DNA of 64,000 bases from Fen-1301 sp963786395. Its GTDB lineage: Bacteria; Bacteroidota; Ignavibacteria; Ignavibacteriales; Ignavibacteriaceae. Where the stretch lies: the NCBI GenBank assembly GCA_963786395.1, contig CAWAZD010000018.1, positions 38,746 to 102,745 of the forward strand. Direction: 5' to 3'. The first letter of the stretch is position 1. Each line of letters opens with the position of its first letter. The translations under genes were made by a program, and so were the position numbers. This document shows, piece by piece, positions 44,976 to 54,766 of the stretch. A model generated the notes under the pieces. That model was not told where the DNA came from, made no database searches, and saw only the letters and a program-made list of their open reading frames with translations.

Positions 44976-45572
44976 ATGACAGGACTGAAAAAAATAAAAG
45001 TTGGCATAACCGGAGGCATTGGATCCGGTAAAACAGTTTTCTGCGACGCCTTAAAGGAAAAAGGGTATCCTGTTATTTATGCCGATAAGATAGCAGCTGA
45101 AATTCTGGAAAATGATCCTGAAGTAAAAAAGTTAATTATTACCGAATTCGGTACAAGTTCTTATGTGAATAATAAACCCGATAGAAAATACCTTGCTGAA
45201 AAGGTATTTTCTGATCCGGGAAATGTTGAGTTAATAAATGCCATCCTTCATCCTCCCACATTCGAAAAACTAGAAATACTCATGAAATCTGAACTGCAAA
45301 AACAGAATATCGTTTTTGTTGAAGCAGCCCTGATATATGAAGCTGAGATGGATGAGATATTCGATTATGTTGTTCTGATCACTGCCGAAGAGGAATTAAA
45401 ACGCAAAAGAAAAACCATTCAGGGGATGTCTGTAGAAGATTTTAACCGCCGGCTTGAGCATCAGATAACTGATGAGGAAAAATCGAAACTAGCTGACTTT
45501 GTTTTTCTGAATAATAGTGATAAAAAAGAACTTACTAAAAAAGCAGATTTGCTTCTTAAATTAATTATTTAA
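44976..45572 (+). CDS. coaE: Dephospho-CoA kinase
   Basis: A 198-residue P-loop kinase for the last step of CoA synthesis. Walker A is VGITGGIGSGKTVF, followed by YADKIAAEIL, and the CoA-domain region VEAALIYEAEMDEIFDYVV with RRLEHQITDEEK near the lid. It lies one base after rny. Normal length. Confidence 0.93.
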   Translation: MTGLKKIKVGITGGIGSGKTVFCDALKEKGYPVIYADKIAAEILENDPEVKKLIITEFGTSSYVNNKPDRKYLAEKVFSDPGNVELINAILHPPTFEKLEILMKSELQKQNIVFVEAALIYEAEMDEIFDYVVLITAEEELKRKRKTIQGMSVEDFNRRLEHQITDEEKSKLADFVFLNNSDKKELTKKADLLLKLII

Positions 45573-45594
45573 CGTTCTTTTCTACATATCTGAT

Positions 45595-46545
45595 TTGAAA
45601 AATACAGTAATTTTAATATTCTCGATTACATGTTTTATCCTTGCGCAGGATAAAACAATACCCACCGATACTTCCTTTGCATTATTTTCAACCAATGTAA
45701 AAGTTCATAAAGATTATCCTGATGCAAAACTCGTAATGCCTGAAATCCCAAAGGGTGTTATTGAGAAAAAGGGTTTAGTTTATGCGTCCCTGGGCAAAAG
45801 AGAAATGCACCTTGATTTATATTTGCCGGATGCGGCAGTAAACCAAAAACATTGCCTGTTGTAATTATGATCCATGGCGGAGGATGGCGTTCAGGTTTCA
45901 AAGAAATGGAAAAGCCTATGGCGCTTTTTCTCGCATCTAAGGGATTTATTGCTGTCACCGTAGAATACCGGTTGTCCGGTGAAGCAAAATATCCTGCCTC
46001 AATACTTGATATTCAGAAAGCTATCAGATGGTTAGTAGTACATTCTAAAGAATATAATATCAATACAAAGCAAATTGTTCTGTATGGTTGTTCATCCGGA
46101 GGGCAAATAGCAGCATTACTCGGCACAAACAATTGGGGTCATAAATCTGATTATTGGAACCGTTAGTGCGGTAATAGATATTGATGGCGTGCTCGATATG
46201 ACAGACCCGAACGAAAGTAATAAGGATAAAGATCCCGGAATTCCATCTTCCGGTAAAAGATGGTTTGGTTATTCATTTTATAGAAAAACCTCAACTCTGG
46301 AAAGAAGCATCAGCTATAAATTACATAAATCAAAACAGTGCGGCTTATTGTTTTATAAATAGTTCATTACCTCGTTTTCATGCAGGGCGGGATTCGGTAA
46401 TCAGTATGTTAAATAACTGCAAGCTCTATTCGAAGTTCACACAATTGCTAATACACCTCATACTTTCTGGTTATTTCATCCCTGGTTTGAGGAAACAAGT
46501 AATCATATAGTAGCGTTTCTTGATAAAATATTCAATAAAGATTAG
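45595..46545 (+). CDS. Exported alpha/beta-hydrolase (esterase/lipase family), four frameshifts
   Basis: A serine esterase of about 316 residues when repaired. It starts at TTG with a signal peptide (MKNTVILIFSITCFILAQ). The oxyanion motif MIHGGGWRSG, the nucleophile elbow YGCSSGGQIA, and a C-terminal His region (ANTPHTFWLFHPWFEE) are all present but in different frames. Breaks occur near 45842, 46138-46147, 46258-46265 and 46425-46435; the first three are one-base gains and the last a one-base loss. It resembles BD-FAE/acetyl-esterase-type hydrolases. The catalytic set is kept, so sequence errors are more likely than decay, but four breaks in one gene leave true inactivation possible. Confidence 0.7.
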
Positions 46546-46588
46546 AGAGTTTGTATTATAAATTCTTCAATAAAAAAGGAGTAAAATA

Positions 46589-47912
46589 ATGGATGCTGTC
46601 TTGTTAGCCCGCATACAATTTGCGATGACAATAGGATTTCATTTTCTCTTCCCCCCATTGTCAATAGGGTTAGGGTGGATGATTTGCATGTCAGAATATT
46701 TCGGAAGAAAGAATAAAGATTATAAAATAATTGCTTATTTCTTTGGTAAGGTGCTGGGCCTTATTTTCGCTGTGGGCGTTGCTACAGGTATAGTAATGGA
46801 ATTTCAGTTCGGAACTAACTGGTCTGAATATTCTAAGTTTGTCGGGGATATATTCGGTGCTCCGCTAGCCGCTGAAGGGATCTTTGCATTCTTCCTTGAA
46901 TCAACTTTCCTTGGGCTATATATCTTTGGAAGGAACAAAGTATCTCCAGGAGTTCATCGGTTTTCTTCATTAATGGTTGCTGTTGGCGCTACCATTTCCG
47001 CTTTCTGGATTATAGTTGCAAATTCATGGCAGCAGACTCCAGCCGGTTTTGTTATCCAGAATAACAGAGCTGAATTAACAGATTTCTGGGCTGCGGTATT
47101 TAACCCTTCCACAATGGTAAGATTTTTACACACGGTAGATGCTGCTTTGATATCAGGCGCATTCCTTTGGGCTGGAATAGCCGCATATATGATATTAAAA
47201 AATAAACAAGTTGAAATTGCAAAAGTCGCATTAAAGTTTGCAGTTATATTCGGATTAGTCACTTCATTACTTCAGGTTTTCCCCTTTGGTCATGAGCATG
47301 GAAGACAGCTCGCAAGAACCCAGCCGGAAAAGTTTGCCGCAATTATGGGGCTTTATACTTCGCAGACAGAAGCACCTATGGCAATATTTGCTTTCCCTAC
47401 TGATATGCCGCCTGATCTTAAAGCAAAAATAGAAATTCCCGGATTGTTAAGCTGGCTGGCATTAGGTGATGTTAATGCGCAGGTTAAAAGGTATAAATGA
47501 ATTTCCGCGGGAAAATATTCCTCCATTATTCCTGACATTTGTTTCATACCATAATATGGTAATTCTTGGAATGTATTTTATTTTAATTTTATCGATAGCT
47601 GCTTTTAAGATCTATCGGAAAACCCTTTGGGAAAGTAAGAAACTGTTGAAGATCCTTTTCTGGTCAATACCCTTACCCCTTGCGGCTTGCCAGCTAGGCT
47701 GGATTGCAACTGAGGTAGGAAGGCAGCCATGGATAGTTTACCATCTCATGAGAACAAAAGATGCTGTATCTGTTTCTGTTGGCGCTGGTGAAATATTGTT
47801 CTCAATCTTCCTGTTTGGAGCAATATATATTCTCCTTTTTTCCGTACTATTTGTGCTACTTAAGAAAAAAGTAAATAAAGGATTTGATTTATTATCAGAG
47901 GAGGGAATATAA
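46589..47912 (+). CDS. cydA: Cytochrome bd ubiquinol oxidase subunit I, frameshifted
   Basis: Heme-binding subunit of the bd-type quinol oxidase, a high-affinity O2 reductase. Visible: RIQFAMTIGFHFLFPPLSIG (heme b595/d His), EFQFGTNWSEYSKFVGDIFG and AAEGIFAFFLEST (conserved Glu), FLHTVDAAL (heme b558 His), and GWIATEVGRQPW near the end. The frame stops at 47500 but continues after deleting one A from AAAA near 47488-47491 (QVKGINEFPREN). The restored length is about 440 residues, a short form with a brief Q-loop compared with E. coli. cydB overlaps its stop by one base. Confidence 0.93.
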
Positions 47913-48928
47913 TGGATCTCAATTTAATATGGTTTCTGTTGGTTGGAGTACTCATAATTGGGTATGCAATTCTCGATGGCTTCGATCTGGGTGTCGGAAT
48001 GATCCATCTTTTTACAAAAGATGAGACTGAAAAAAGAGTTAATCTTAATGCTATAGGTCCTGTTTGGGATGGAAATGAAGTGTGGCTGCTTACGGGCGGC
48101 GGCGCTTTGTTTGCTGCTTTCCCTATTGTTTATGCGACAGTATTCAGCGGTTTTTATCTTGCTTTTGTTCTCTTACTAACAGCCCTTATTTTCAGGGCTG
48201 TATCCTTTGAATTCAGAAAATATTCCGAAGTAAGAAATAAAAAATACTGGGATTTTACTTTCGGTGTTGGATCATTATTGCCTGCATTACTCTTTGGAGT
48301 TGCAATTGGCAACATTCTCCGCGGACTTCCAATTGATGCTAAGGGAGCTTACCTCGGAACATTTTTAGGTTTACTGAATCCTTATGCAATTGTAGTAGGG
48401 TTGGTAAGTCTTACAATGTTTTTAATGCACGGTGCTATTTACCTGACGCTAAAATGTGAAGGGAAGCAGAAGGAGAAAATGATTAAAGTTGCAAATAATG
48501 CATGGATTGCATTTATCGTTTTATATCTTCTTGCTACATTGATGACATTCTTTTTCGGTCATTACTTATTCTCATCAGTATTAAGTAATCCTGTTTTTTG
48601 GATTCTTCTTATACTAATGTTTGCTTCAATTATCTATATTCCAATTGGACTAAAAACCAGGAAAACTGGTTATACTTTTACTGCATCTTCATTAACAATT
48701 GCATTAATGATTCTGCTTATGGCTTTAAGTCTTTTCCCCAGACTTGTACCCTCCAGTATTGATTTGAACTATAGCCTTACAATCTATAATGCTTCTTCAA
48801 CACCCCGGACATTGTTAACTATGCTGATAATTGCATTAATAGGAGTTCCAATAGTTATTGGATATACAATATGGATTTACAGCATATTCAAAGGAAAAGT
48901 AATATTTGGTAAAGACAGTTATAGTTAA
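47912..48928 (+). CDS. cydB: Cytochrome bd ubiquinol oxidase subunit II
   Basis: A 338-residue membrane subunit with about eight spans. Family motifs: AILDGFDLGVGMIHLF, AIGPVWDGNEVWLLTGGGALFAAFP (in two parts) and RAVSFEFRKY. The TAATG overlap with cydA implies translational coupling. With CydA it forms a complex for respiration at low oxygen, generating proton-motive force without pumping. No cydX-like or cydCD genes are seen here. Confidence 0.95.
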   Translation: MDLNLIWFLLVGVLIIGYAILDGFDLGVGMIHLFTKDETEKRVNLNAIGPVWDGNEVWLLTGGGALFAAFPIVYATVFSGFYLAFVLLLTALIFRAVSFEFRKYSEVRNKKYWDFTFGVGSLLPALLFGVAIGNILRGLPIDAKGAYLGTFLGLLNPYAIVVGLVSLTMFLMHGAIYLTLKCEGKQKEKMIKVANNAWIAFIVLYLLATLMTFFFGHYLFSSVLSNPVFWILLILMFASIIYIPIGLKTRKTGYTFTASSLTIALMILLMALSLFPRLVPSSIDLNYSLTIYNASSTPRTLLTMLIIALIGVPIVIGYTIWIYSIFKGKVIFGKDSYS

Positions 48929-48991
48929 ATTTAATTGATTTATAACACCAGTACTCCTAAATTTGATATGACATTTTAAAGGAGTTTTACA

Positions 48992-49894
48992 TTGTCATTC
49001 TTTAACAATTTAATAGTTTCTACTGTACAACTAATGCCGAAACCTATAGTAGGTTTTTTTTCAAGTAAATATATATCCGGGGAAAATATAGAAGATGCAA
49101 TAAAAGTTACAAGAGAATTAAATAATCAGGGAATTTATTCCACTATAGATGTACTTGGGGAATCAGTTAAAAACAGGGAAGAAGCCACCGTGTGTATGAA
49201 TGATGCACTCAAAGTTCTTGAAACAATTTCAACATTTAATCTTAAAGCTAACCTCTCCATCAAACCCACACAAATGGGACTGGCAATCGATGAGGAATTT
49301 GCATTTAGCCAGGTATGTACAATAGTTCAAAAGGCTAAAGAATACAACAATTTCGTTCGGATTGACATGGAGGATTCTCCATATACTGATGCAACTTTTC
49401 GATTATTCAGAAAGTTGAAAGAGAATTATGATAATGTAGGTGTTGTAGTTCAGGCTTATTTAAAAAGAACATATGATGACGTAGTTGTATTAAATAAGAT
49501 TGGTACAAATTACAGATTATGTAAAGGGATCTATGTAGAATTACCTTCAATAGCTTATAAAGACAAAGAAATGATTCGGAAGAATTATGTGAAGGATTTG
49601 GAGATTATGTTAAAGAACGGAAATTATGTCGGTATTGCTACTCACGATGAATATCTGGTAAAAGAAGCCTACCGTCTGATAAAAGAATTGAATATACCGA
49701 AGGATAAATTCGAATTCCAAATGCTGCTGGGTGTTCGTGAGGATCTTAGAAATAAAATAAATAACGATGGTTACAAAGTCAGAATATACGTTCCGTTTGG
49801 TAAAGAATGGTACGCATATTCAATTAGAAGGCTCCAGGAGAATCCCCAGGTTGCAGGGTATATTGTAAAGAATTTGTTTTCAATCGGAAAATGA
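48992..49894 (+). CDS. Proline dehydrogenase
   Basis: A 300-residue FAD-dependent PRODH barrel, a stand-alone enzyme rather than a PutA fusion. The start is TTG after AAAGGAG. Characteristic segments: LKANLSIKPTQMGLAID, FVRIDMEDSPYTDATF, VVQAYLKRTYDDV, RLCKGIYVE, and the catalytic C-terminal YVPFGKEWYAYSIRRLQENP. It oxidises proline to pyrroline-5-carboxylate, feeding electrons to quinone. The stop overlaps the next gene by four bases. The second enzyme (P5C dehydrogenase) is not in the window. Confidence 0.92.
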   Translation: MSFFNNLIVSTVQLMPKPIVGFFSSKYISGENIEDAIKVTRELNNQGIYSTIDVLGESVKNREEATVCMNDALKVLETISTFNLKANLSIKPTQMGLAIDEEFAFSQVCTIVQKAKEYNNFVRIDMEDSPYTDATFRLFRKLKENYDNVGVVVQAYLKRTYDDVVVLNKIGTNYRLCKGIYVELPSIAYKDKEMIRKNYVKDLEIMLKNGNYVGIATHDEYLVKEAYRLIKELNIPKDKFEFQMLLGVREDLRNKINNDGYKVRIYVPFGKEWYAYSIRRLQENPQVAGYIVKNLFSIGK

Positions 49895-51948
49895 ATGTAA
49901 TAGGGATTGAGAGTTCCTGTGATGAAACCTCAGTGGCAATTATTTCTGATGGCAAATTAACTTCTAATTTAGTTGCCTCGCAGGATTTCCATGTTAAGTA
50001 TGGTGGTGTTGTCCCTGAACTTTCCAGCAGGGCACATCTTCAGATCGTTATGCCGCTTGTAAAAGATGCGCTCACTCAATCTGCAATAACTCTTAAAGAT
50101 ATTGATGTTATATGTGCAACAGCGGGACCTGGTTTGATAGGGGCATTGCTTGTGGGACTTACATTTGCGAAGGGGCTTGCTTATTCTCTGAACAAACCAT
50201 TTATTCCTGTCAATCATATTGAAGGGCATATATTTTCAGGCTTCCTTATGAAAGATAAACCCGAATTCCCTTACCTTGCTGTTGTTGTCTCGGGCGGACA
50301 CACTCTTCTTCTGCTTGTAAAAAGTTTTACTGAAATACAGAAACTCGGTTCAACGGTTGATGATGCTGCAGGCGAAGCATTTGACAAAGTAGCAAAAATG
50401 GTTGGACTTGGTTACCCGGGAGGACCTAAAATCCAAAAGGCAGCTGAATCAGGGAATAAGGACAAGATAATTTTCCCTGTCGCTGATCTTGCTAATCCTT
50501 ATAATTTTTCATTCAGCGGACTGAAAACATCCGTTCTTAGATATATCCAAAAGAATTTCCCCGATAAAAATATTCCTGATGATGAAAGGAACAACATTGC
50601 TGCTTCATTCCAGGATGCAGTAATTAAAGCTTTAACCCGAAATGCAGAAAGAGCACTGAAAAATTATGAGATTAAATCACTTTCACTTGTAGGTGGCGTA
50701 GCTGCTAATGGTCCTTTAGGTGCATCTCTCACAAAACTTGCAGCTAAGTATCATAAAAAGATTATAATCCCCGATATGCAATACTGCGGTGATAATGCTG
50801 CTATGATAACATTCCGTGGTTTGAAATTATATGAAAGCGGAATGCGTTTCGGGCTTGATTATAAGCCATTCCCGGGGATATCCCGAAAATCATTTCTCAG
50901 AATAACAAATAAATGCAGGATGACTAATAAAGTAGGATTAGGATCGTTGTTAACGAAGAAAGAAGCAATAATAATTGCTCTGTTCTTTTTGGTAATCCTG
51001 GGATTAATGTATAAAACATTTTATACACCACATTATTTTAAGATGAATGCACCCCTTACTTTTCAGGTTAATAAAGGTGAATCATTTTCAGACATAACCA
51101 ACCGCTTATATAAAATAGGTGTAATTCCAGGTAAAGCAGGGTTTAAGATTGCAGGTTTCCTCTACGGGGCTGAAAGGAAAATCAGACCGGCAAGATTTTA
51201 TATACAGAATGGTTTAAGTTACCTGGATCTTATTGAATATTTAATTAACGGACAAGCTGATTACCTTAAACCGGTAATTTTATTTGCCGGTTCATCCACA
51301 AAGTATTATGCTGAACGTTTAAGAAATGAGATAAATATCGATTCGCTTGCATTTTTAGGGGCTGTCAGAAATAAAAAACTTCTTGATTCATTAGGTGTGC
51401 ATGAATCTTCATTTGAAGGATATCTGCTTCCTCAGGAATATAACTTTTATGACCATAGTGCACCAAACGAGGTTATAAGTATTATGTATAAAGCTTTTCG
51501 AAATTATGTAAAAGACTCGCTTAAATTGAAATTCCTGTTGATTGAAAGTAATTTGCATAGAATTATTACTATGGCTTCGATTGTAAACGGTGAGACTAAT
51601 AAAAAAGACGAAATGCCAAGGATCGCCGGAGTATATTATAACAGGCTTAGAATAGGAATGAAACTTCAGGCTGATCCTACAATTCAATATCTTCAGCTAA
51701 ACGGTGCAAAAAGATTAAGTTATAAAGATTTAAGAATTAAATCTCCTTATAACACTTATTTATACGGAGGACTCCCGCCCGGTCCAATTAATAATCCCGG
51801 GAAAAGTGCAATCATGGCTGCTGTATTTCCGGAAAAACATGATTATCTTTACTTTGTAGCTGACGGTAAAGGTGCACATAAATTCTCCCGCAGCTTCACT
51901 GAACACCTTAAGAATGTAGAATCGTATCGAAACAGAATAAAGAATTAG
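49891..51948 (+). CDS. tsaD: TsaD (t6A synthesis) fused in frame to MltG-like endolytic transglycosylase
   Basis: A 685-residue frame with two complete proteins. Residues 1 to about 333 are TsaD: IGIESSCDETSVAI, HIEGHIFSGF (metal His pair), VVSGGHTLLLL, GEAFDKVAKM, GGVAANGPL, and the usual end KPFPGISRKSFLRI. Residues from about 345 on are MltG/YceG: a membrane span (IIIALFFLVILGLMYKTF), a LysM-like region, and the lytic site ASIVNGETN ... GMKLQADPTIQYL. Normally these are separate genes. An ATG at about 50923 could start mltG alone, though no good ribosome site precedes it. With single-base errors common here, a lost stop codon could make an artificial fusion. Confidence 0.85.
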   Translation: MNVIGIESSCDETSVAIISDGKLTSNLVASQDFHVKYGGVVPELSSRAHLQIVMPLVKDALTQSAITLKDIDVICATAGPGLIGALLVGLTFAKGLAYSLNKPFIPVNHIEGHIFSGFLMKDKPEFPYLAVVVSGGHTLLLLVKSFTEIQKLGSTVDDAAGEAFDKVAKMVGLGYPGGPKIQKAAESGNKDKIIFPVADLANPYNFSFSGLKTSVLRYIQKNFPDKNIPDDERNNIAASFQDAVIKALTRNAERALKNYEIKSLSLVGGVAANGPLGASLTKLAAKYHKKIIIPDMQYCGDNAAMITFRGLKLYESGMRFGLDYKPFPGISRKSFLRITNKCRMTNKVGLGSLLTKKEAIIIALFFLVILGLMYKTFYTPHYFKMNAPLTFQVNKGESFSDITNRLYKIGVIPGKAGFKIAGFLYGAERKIRPARFYIQNGLSYLDLIEYLINGQADYLKPVILFAGSSTKYYAERLRNEINIDSLAFLGAVRNKKLLDSLGVHESSFEGYLLPQEYNFYDHSAPNEVISIMYKAFRNYVKDSLKLKFLLIESNLHRIITMASIVNGETNKKDEMPRIAGVYYNRLRIGMKLQADPTIQYLQLNGAKRLSYKDLRIKSPYNTYLYGGLPPGPINNPGKSAIMAAVFPEKHDYLYFVADGKGAHKFSRSFTEHLKNVESYRNRIKN

Positions 51949-51985
51949 AAAGAACATGTTGTCAATGTCGGCAAACCTGTTTGCC

Positions 51986-52005
51986 ATTCCCGCGAAGGCG
52001 GGAAT
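51986..52005 (+). repeat. REP-like palindrome (ATTCCCGC/GCGGGAAT)
   Basis: Eight-base arms around GAAG, between the tsaD-mltG frame and the lipoprotein gene. Same core as at 21.45 and 35.67 kb. Confidence 0.8.
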
Positions 52006-52037
52006 ACATTCCGGTTTACTAAATAAATTATTTTATT

Positions 52038-53724
52038 ATGCTAAAACGTAAAATTATACTAAAATATTTCTGTCTCCTTCTTTTAGGCATGCTGTTAAAT
52101 AACTGCGCCAACCAATTACCTCCCGGTGGAGGAGAAATTGATAGAGTACCCCCTGAAATTACTGAATTATATCCTCCCAACGGAACCATTAATTATAAAG
52201 AAACCTATTTTGAACTTACCTTCTCAAAGTACATTGAAAAGAGATCACTCAAGGATGCTATATTTATTTCCCCCGCTATAAATGGCAATATTGAAATAGA
52301 CTGGACCGGACATTCTGCTACAATAAATTTCCCGGAAAAACTAAGAGACAGCACCACTTATGTTGTTACAATTGGTACAGACCTGGTAGACTTTAACAAT
52401 AAAAACAGGATGGCACAATCGTATACCTTTTCTTTCTCCACAGGGGACAAGATTGATAAAAAAGTTATAACAGGAAAAGTATTTGATGAAAAACCTTCCG
52501 GCATAATGATTTTCGCGTACAAAAAAGGCAAAGTTGATCCTGATCCAAAACAAACAAAACCGGATTTTATTTCTCAGGCTGGAATTGACGGCAGGTATAA
52601 AATTGCTGGTTTGGCGGCAGGAGATTATAGACTTTTTGCTGTTATGAATGAATCCAGAGATCTTCTTTTCCATCCGGGGCAGGATAGAATAGGCATGCCT
52701 TTTAAAGACGTTATCTTTTCTGAGCAAGATACCCTGTTCTCCAACCTTAATTTCTTTCCTTACTAAAATTGATACCTCAGCCCCGAGAATGTTAAACTCT
52801 GTAATGACTGATAAATACCATATCCTCGTTAATTTTTCTGAACCTATCGATTCAACCTATATAAGATCGGGTAATTTCTTTGTGTATGATTCTACCTCAA
52901 AGAAAAGAATACCCATGCTTTATGCGTATAAAGGAAATACCAAACCCACAGAGATTGTCCTGGTTACTTCCCAAAACATTCCAAAGGAGAATAGGGTTTA
53001 TCTTAATGCTGATACTATTAAAGACAAGAGTGGTAATGTATATAGGAATGATTTTGCTCCATTGACCGTTTCAGAAAAGCCGGATTCGATTAAACCTGAT
53101 ATATCAAAATATATCCCTCCTCAAAGAACTGACAGAGTAGATTTTATAGATCAGAATTTCCAGTTTTATTTTAATGATGGTGTTGATTCCAATGCTGTTA
53201 AAAACTCATTGAGATTTTCTGACACCTCAGGTATTCCGGTTAGCTATAGCATTAATTTTATTGACGATGCGACATTCCGGATTGAACCCTCTAAACCATT
53301 GGCTCCAAAGAAAGACTATATTATTAGAATTGATTTCTCTAAGTTTACCGATGCTGCCGGGAACAGGTTGGACTCTGTTTATCAGTATAGATTTAAAACT
53401 ATAACGGGGTTAGATTTTACTGGGGTTTCCGGAACATTGCAACTGGTTGATTTGAAGAAGAAGCCTGTATTGGTACTTCAGGGTGTCGACGGAGATAAAT
53501 TAGTTTATACGCAGCAGTTGATAAAGGATAACAAGTTTAATATAGAACGAGTTGTCCCGGGAAAATATATTCTTTGGGCATTTCTGGATACAGATAGCAG
53601 CAGGTCATATTCCTATGGTGAGATTAAACCATTCAAACCCGCTGAGGAATTTTCTTATTATCCCGACACTTTGAACCTGAGGGCACGCTGGGTACAATCG
53701 GATCTGTTGTTCTTGTTTAGATAG
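52038..53724 (+). CDS. Large lipoprotein with Ig-like (Big_5-type) domains, frameshifted
   Basis: About 561 residues. The lipoprotein signal is MLKRKIILKYFCLLLLGMLL then NNCANQ; the residues just after, PPGGGEIDRVPPEI, are the start of an Ig-like domain of the Big_5 type common in Bacteroidota (PPEITELYPPNGTINY, FELTFSKYI, TTYVVTIG). A peptidase-like or carboxypeptidase-regulatory fold follows (GRYKIAGLAAGDYRLFAV), then a second Ig-like domain. The frame stops at 52766 and goes on one base later (LTKIDTSAPRMLNSVMTDKY); removing one base near 52757-52762 joins them. Outer-envelope structural or adhesive protein; function unknown. Confidence 0.82.
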
Positions 53725-53729
53725 AAGAG

Positions 53730-54137
53730 CTAATTACACTTAGCCCCTTCATCAATCCATTTCTTTAGACCTCTTATCTGTTCAGCTGTAAAAGGTATAT
53801 TTACACCATTGGGCGGCATTGGGGCTCCTGAAATTCCGGAAACCCTCCATACTATTATACTGTTTGCGGAATTACCAGCTACTATAACGCCCGGGTCTGA
53901 TTTCGCGTTTGCACATGAAGTTAGATTAAGAATAGTTGCCGAAGATGTGCCGTCATGACATCCTGACGATGCGCATTTAATTTCAAGGACAGGTTGCAGA
54001 TCTGCTGAAAAACTGATGTTCGACTGAGGCATCACTCTGCTGTCAATACTATTTCCGGTCACAGAATCCTTGCATCCGAATAAAATAAGGACTGCAGTGA
54101 AAAATACCCCGGCATACACAAATAATAATTTTTTCAT
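53730..54137 (-). CDS. Lipoprotein with CX4CH cytochrome-like domain
   Basis: A 135-residue protein with lipoprotein signal (AVLILFGC lipobox). The segment SADLQPVLEIKCASSGCHDG carries C-x4-C-H, as in the planctomycete-type cytochrome C domain, and GAPMPPNGVNIPFTAEQ holds a likely Met axial ligand; LKKWIDEGAKC ends the domain. CX4CH is unlike the usual CXXCH, so heme attachment is uncertain; such domains are frequent in Bacteroidota envelope proteins. It is convergent with the Ig-like lipoprotein, five bases apart. Confidence 0.78.
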   Translation of the reverse strand: MKKLLFVYAGVFFTAVLILFGCKDSVTGNSIDSRVMPQSNISFSADLQPVLEIKCASSGCHDGTSSATILNLTSCANAKSDPGVIVAGNSANSIIVWRVSGISGAPMPPNGVNIPFTAEQIRGLKKWIDEGAKCN

Positions 54138-54344
54138 AGTATTAAAATAAAGTAACCCCTTATCCTTTACAATAGAATAAATCGTGAAGTCATAAAATCC
54201 TATCTTAGTTGGATGGTTTTGTTTTCTAACAATTAGGATGCGATATGGTTATTTCATCGGAATTAAGACCTACCTGAGACCAAGGTGAGAACAACCTGGA
54301 AATAATAGGTGAAATGCTAAAATTAAATAAGATATGTTAAATTG

Positions 54345-54418
<74 letters not shown>

Positions 54419-54607
54419 AATAGTTTATTTCCTGAGGCAAAAGATATAGAACATTTATCTATTATTCAAATTGGCTCTGTAAATATAAAGAATAACAGTT
54501 TTATTATTTTGTGACAGCTTAATCCATAAAGCAAATTTGAGCACACCTTTATATAATGTAAAAGATTTTGTAATTTTGATTCATAATATTAAAATAGATT
54601 TAATAAC

Positions 54608-54680
54608 GGGGCTATAGCTCAATTGGCAGAGCGGTTGGTTCGCAATCAACAGGTTAGGAGTTCGATTCTCCTTAGCTCCA
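54608..54680 (+). tRNA. tRNA-Ala (CGC)
   Basis: A 73-base tRNA: acceptor GGGGCTA/TAGCTCC with A73 and G3:U70, D arm AGCTCAATTGGCAGAGC, anticodon stem GTTGG/TCAAC with loop TTCGCAA (anticodon CGC), and T arm AGGAG-TTCGATT-CTCCT. The G3:U70 pair supports alanine. CCA not encoded. It diverges from tRNA-Ala(GGC) with about 190 bases between. Confidence 0.9.
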
Positions 54681-54753
54681 CTTTATCCTTCCTGCCATAA
54701 ACACATCATCGCAAAGAAAAGCAGTATTATTTTTTATCTAAATAAACATTTCC

Positions 54754-54761
54754 TATTTTTG
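54754..54761 (+). promoter_or_regulatory. Candidate -7 promoter element before the MATE gene
   Basis: TATTTTTG fits TAnnTTTG and ends five bases before the ATG, giving a leaderless or near-leaderless transcript if used. No TTG at the usual -33 position. Confidence 0.25.
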
Positions 54762-54766
54762 GCGCA

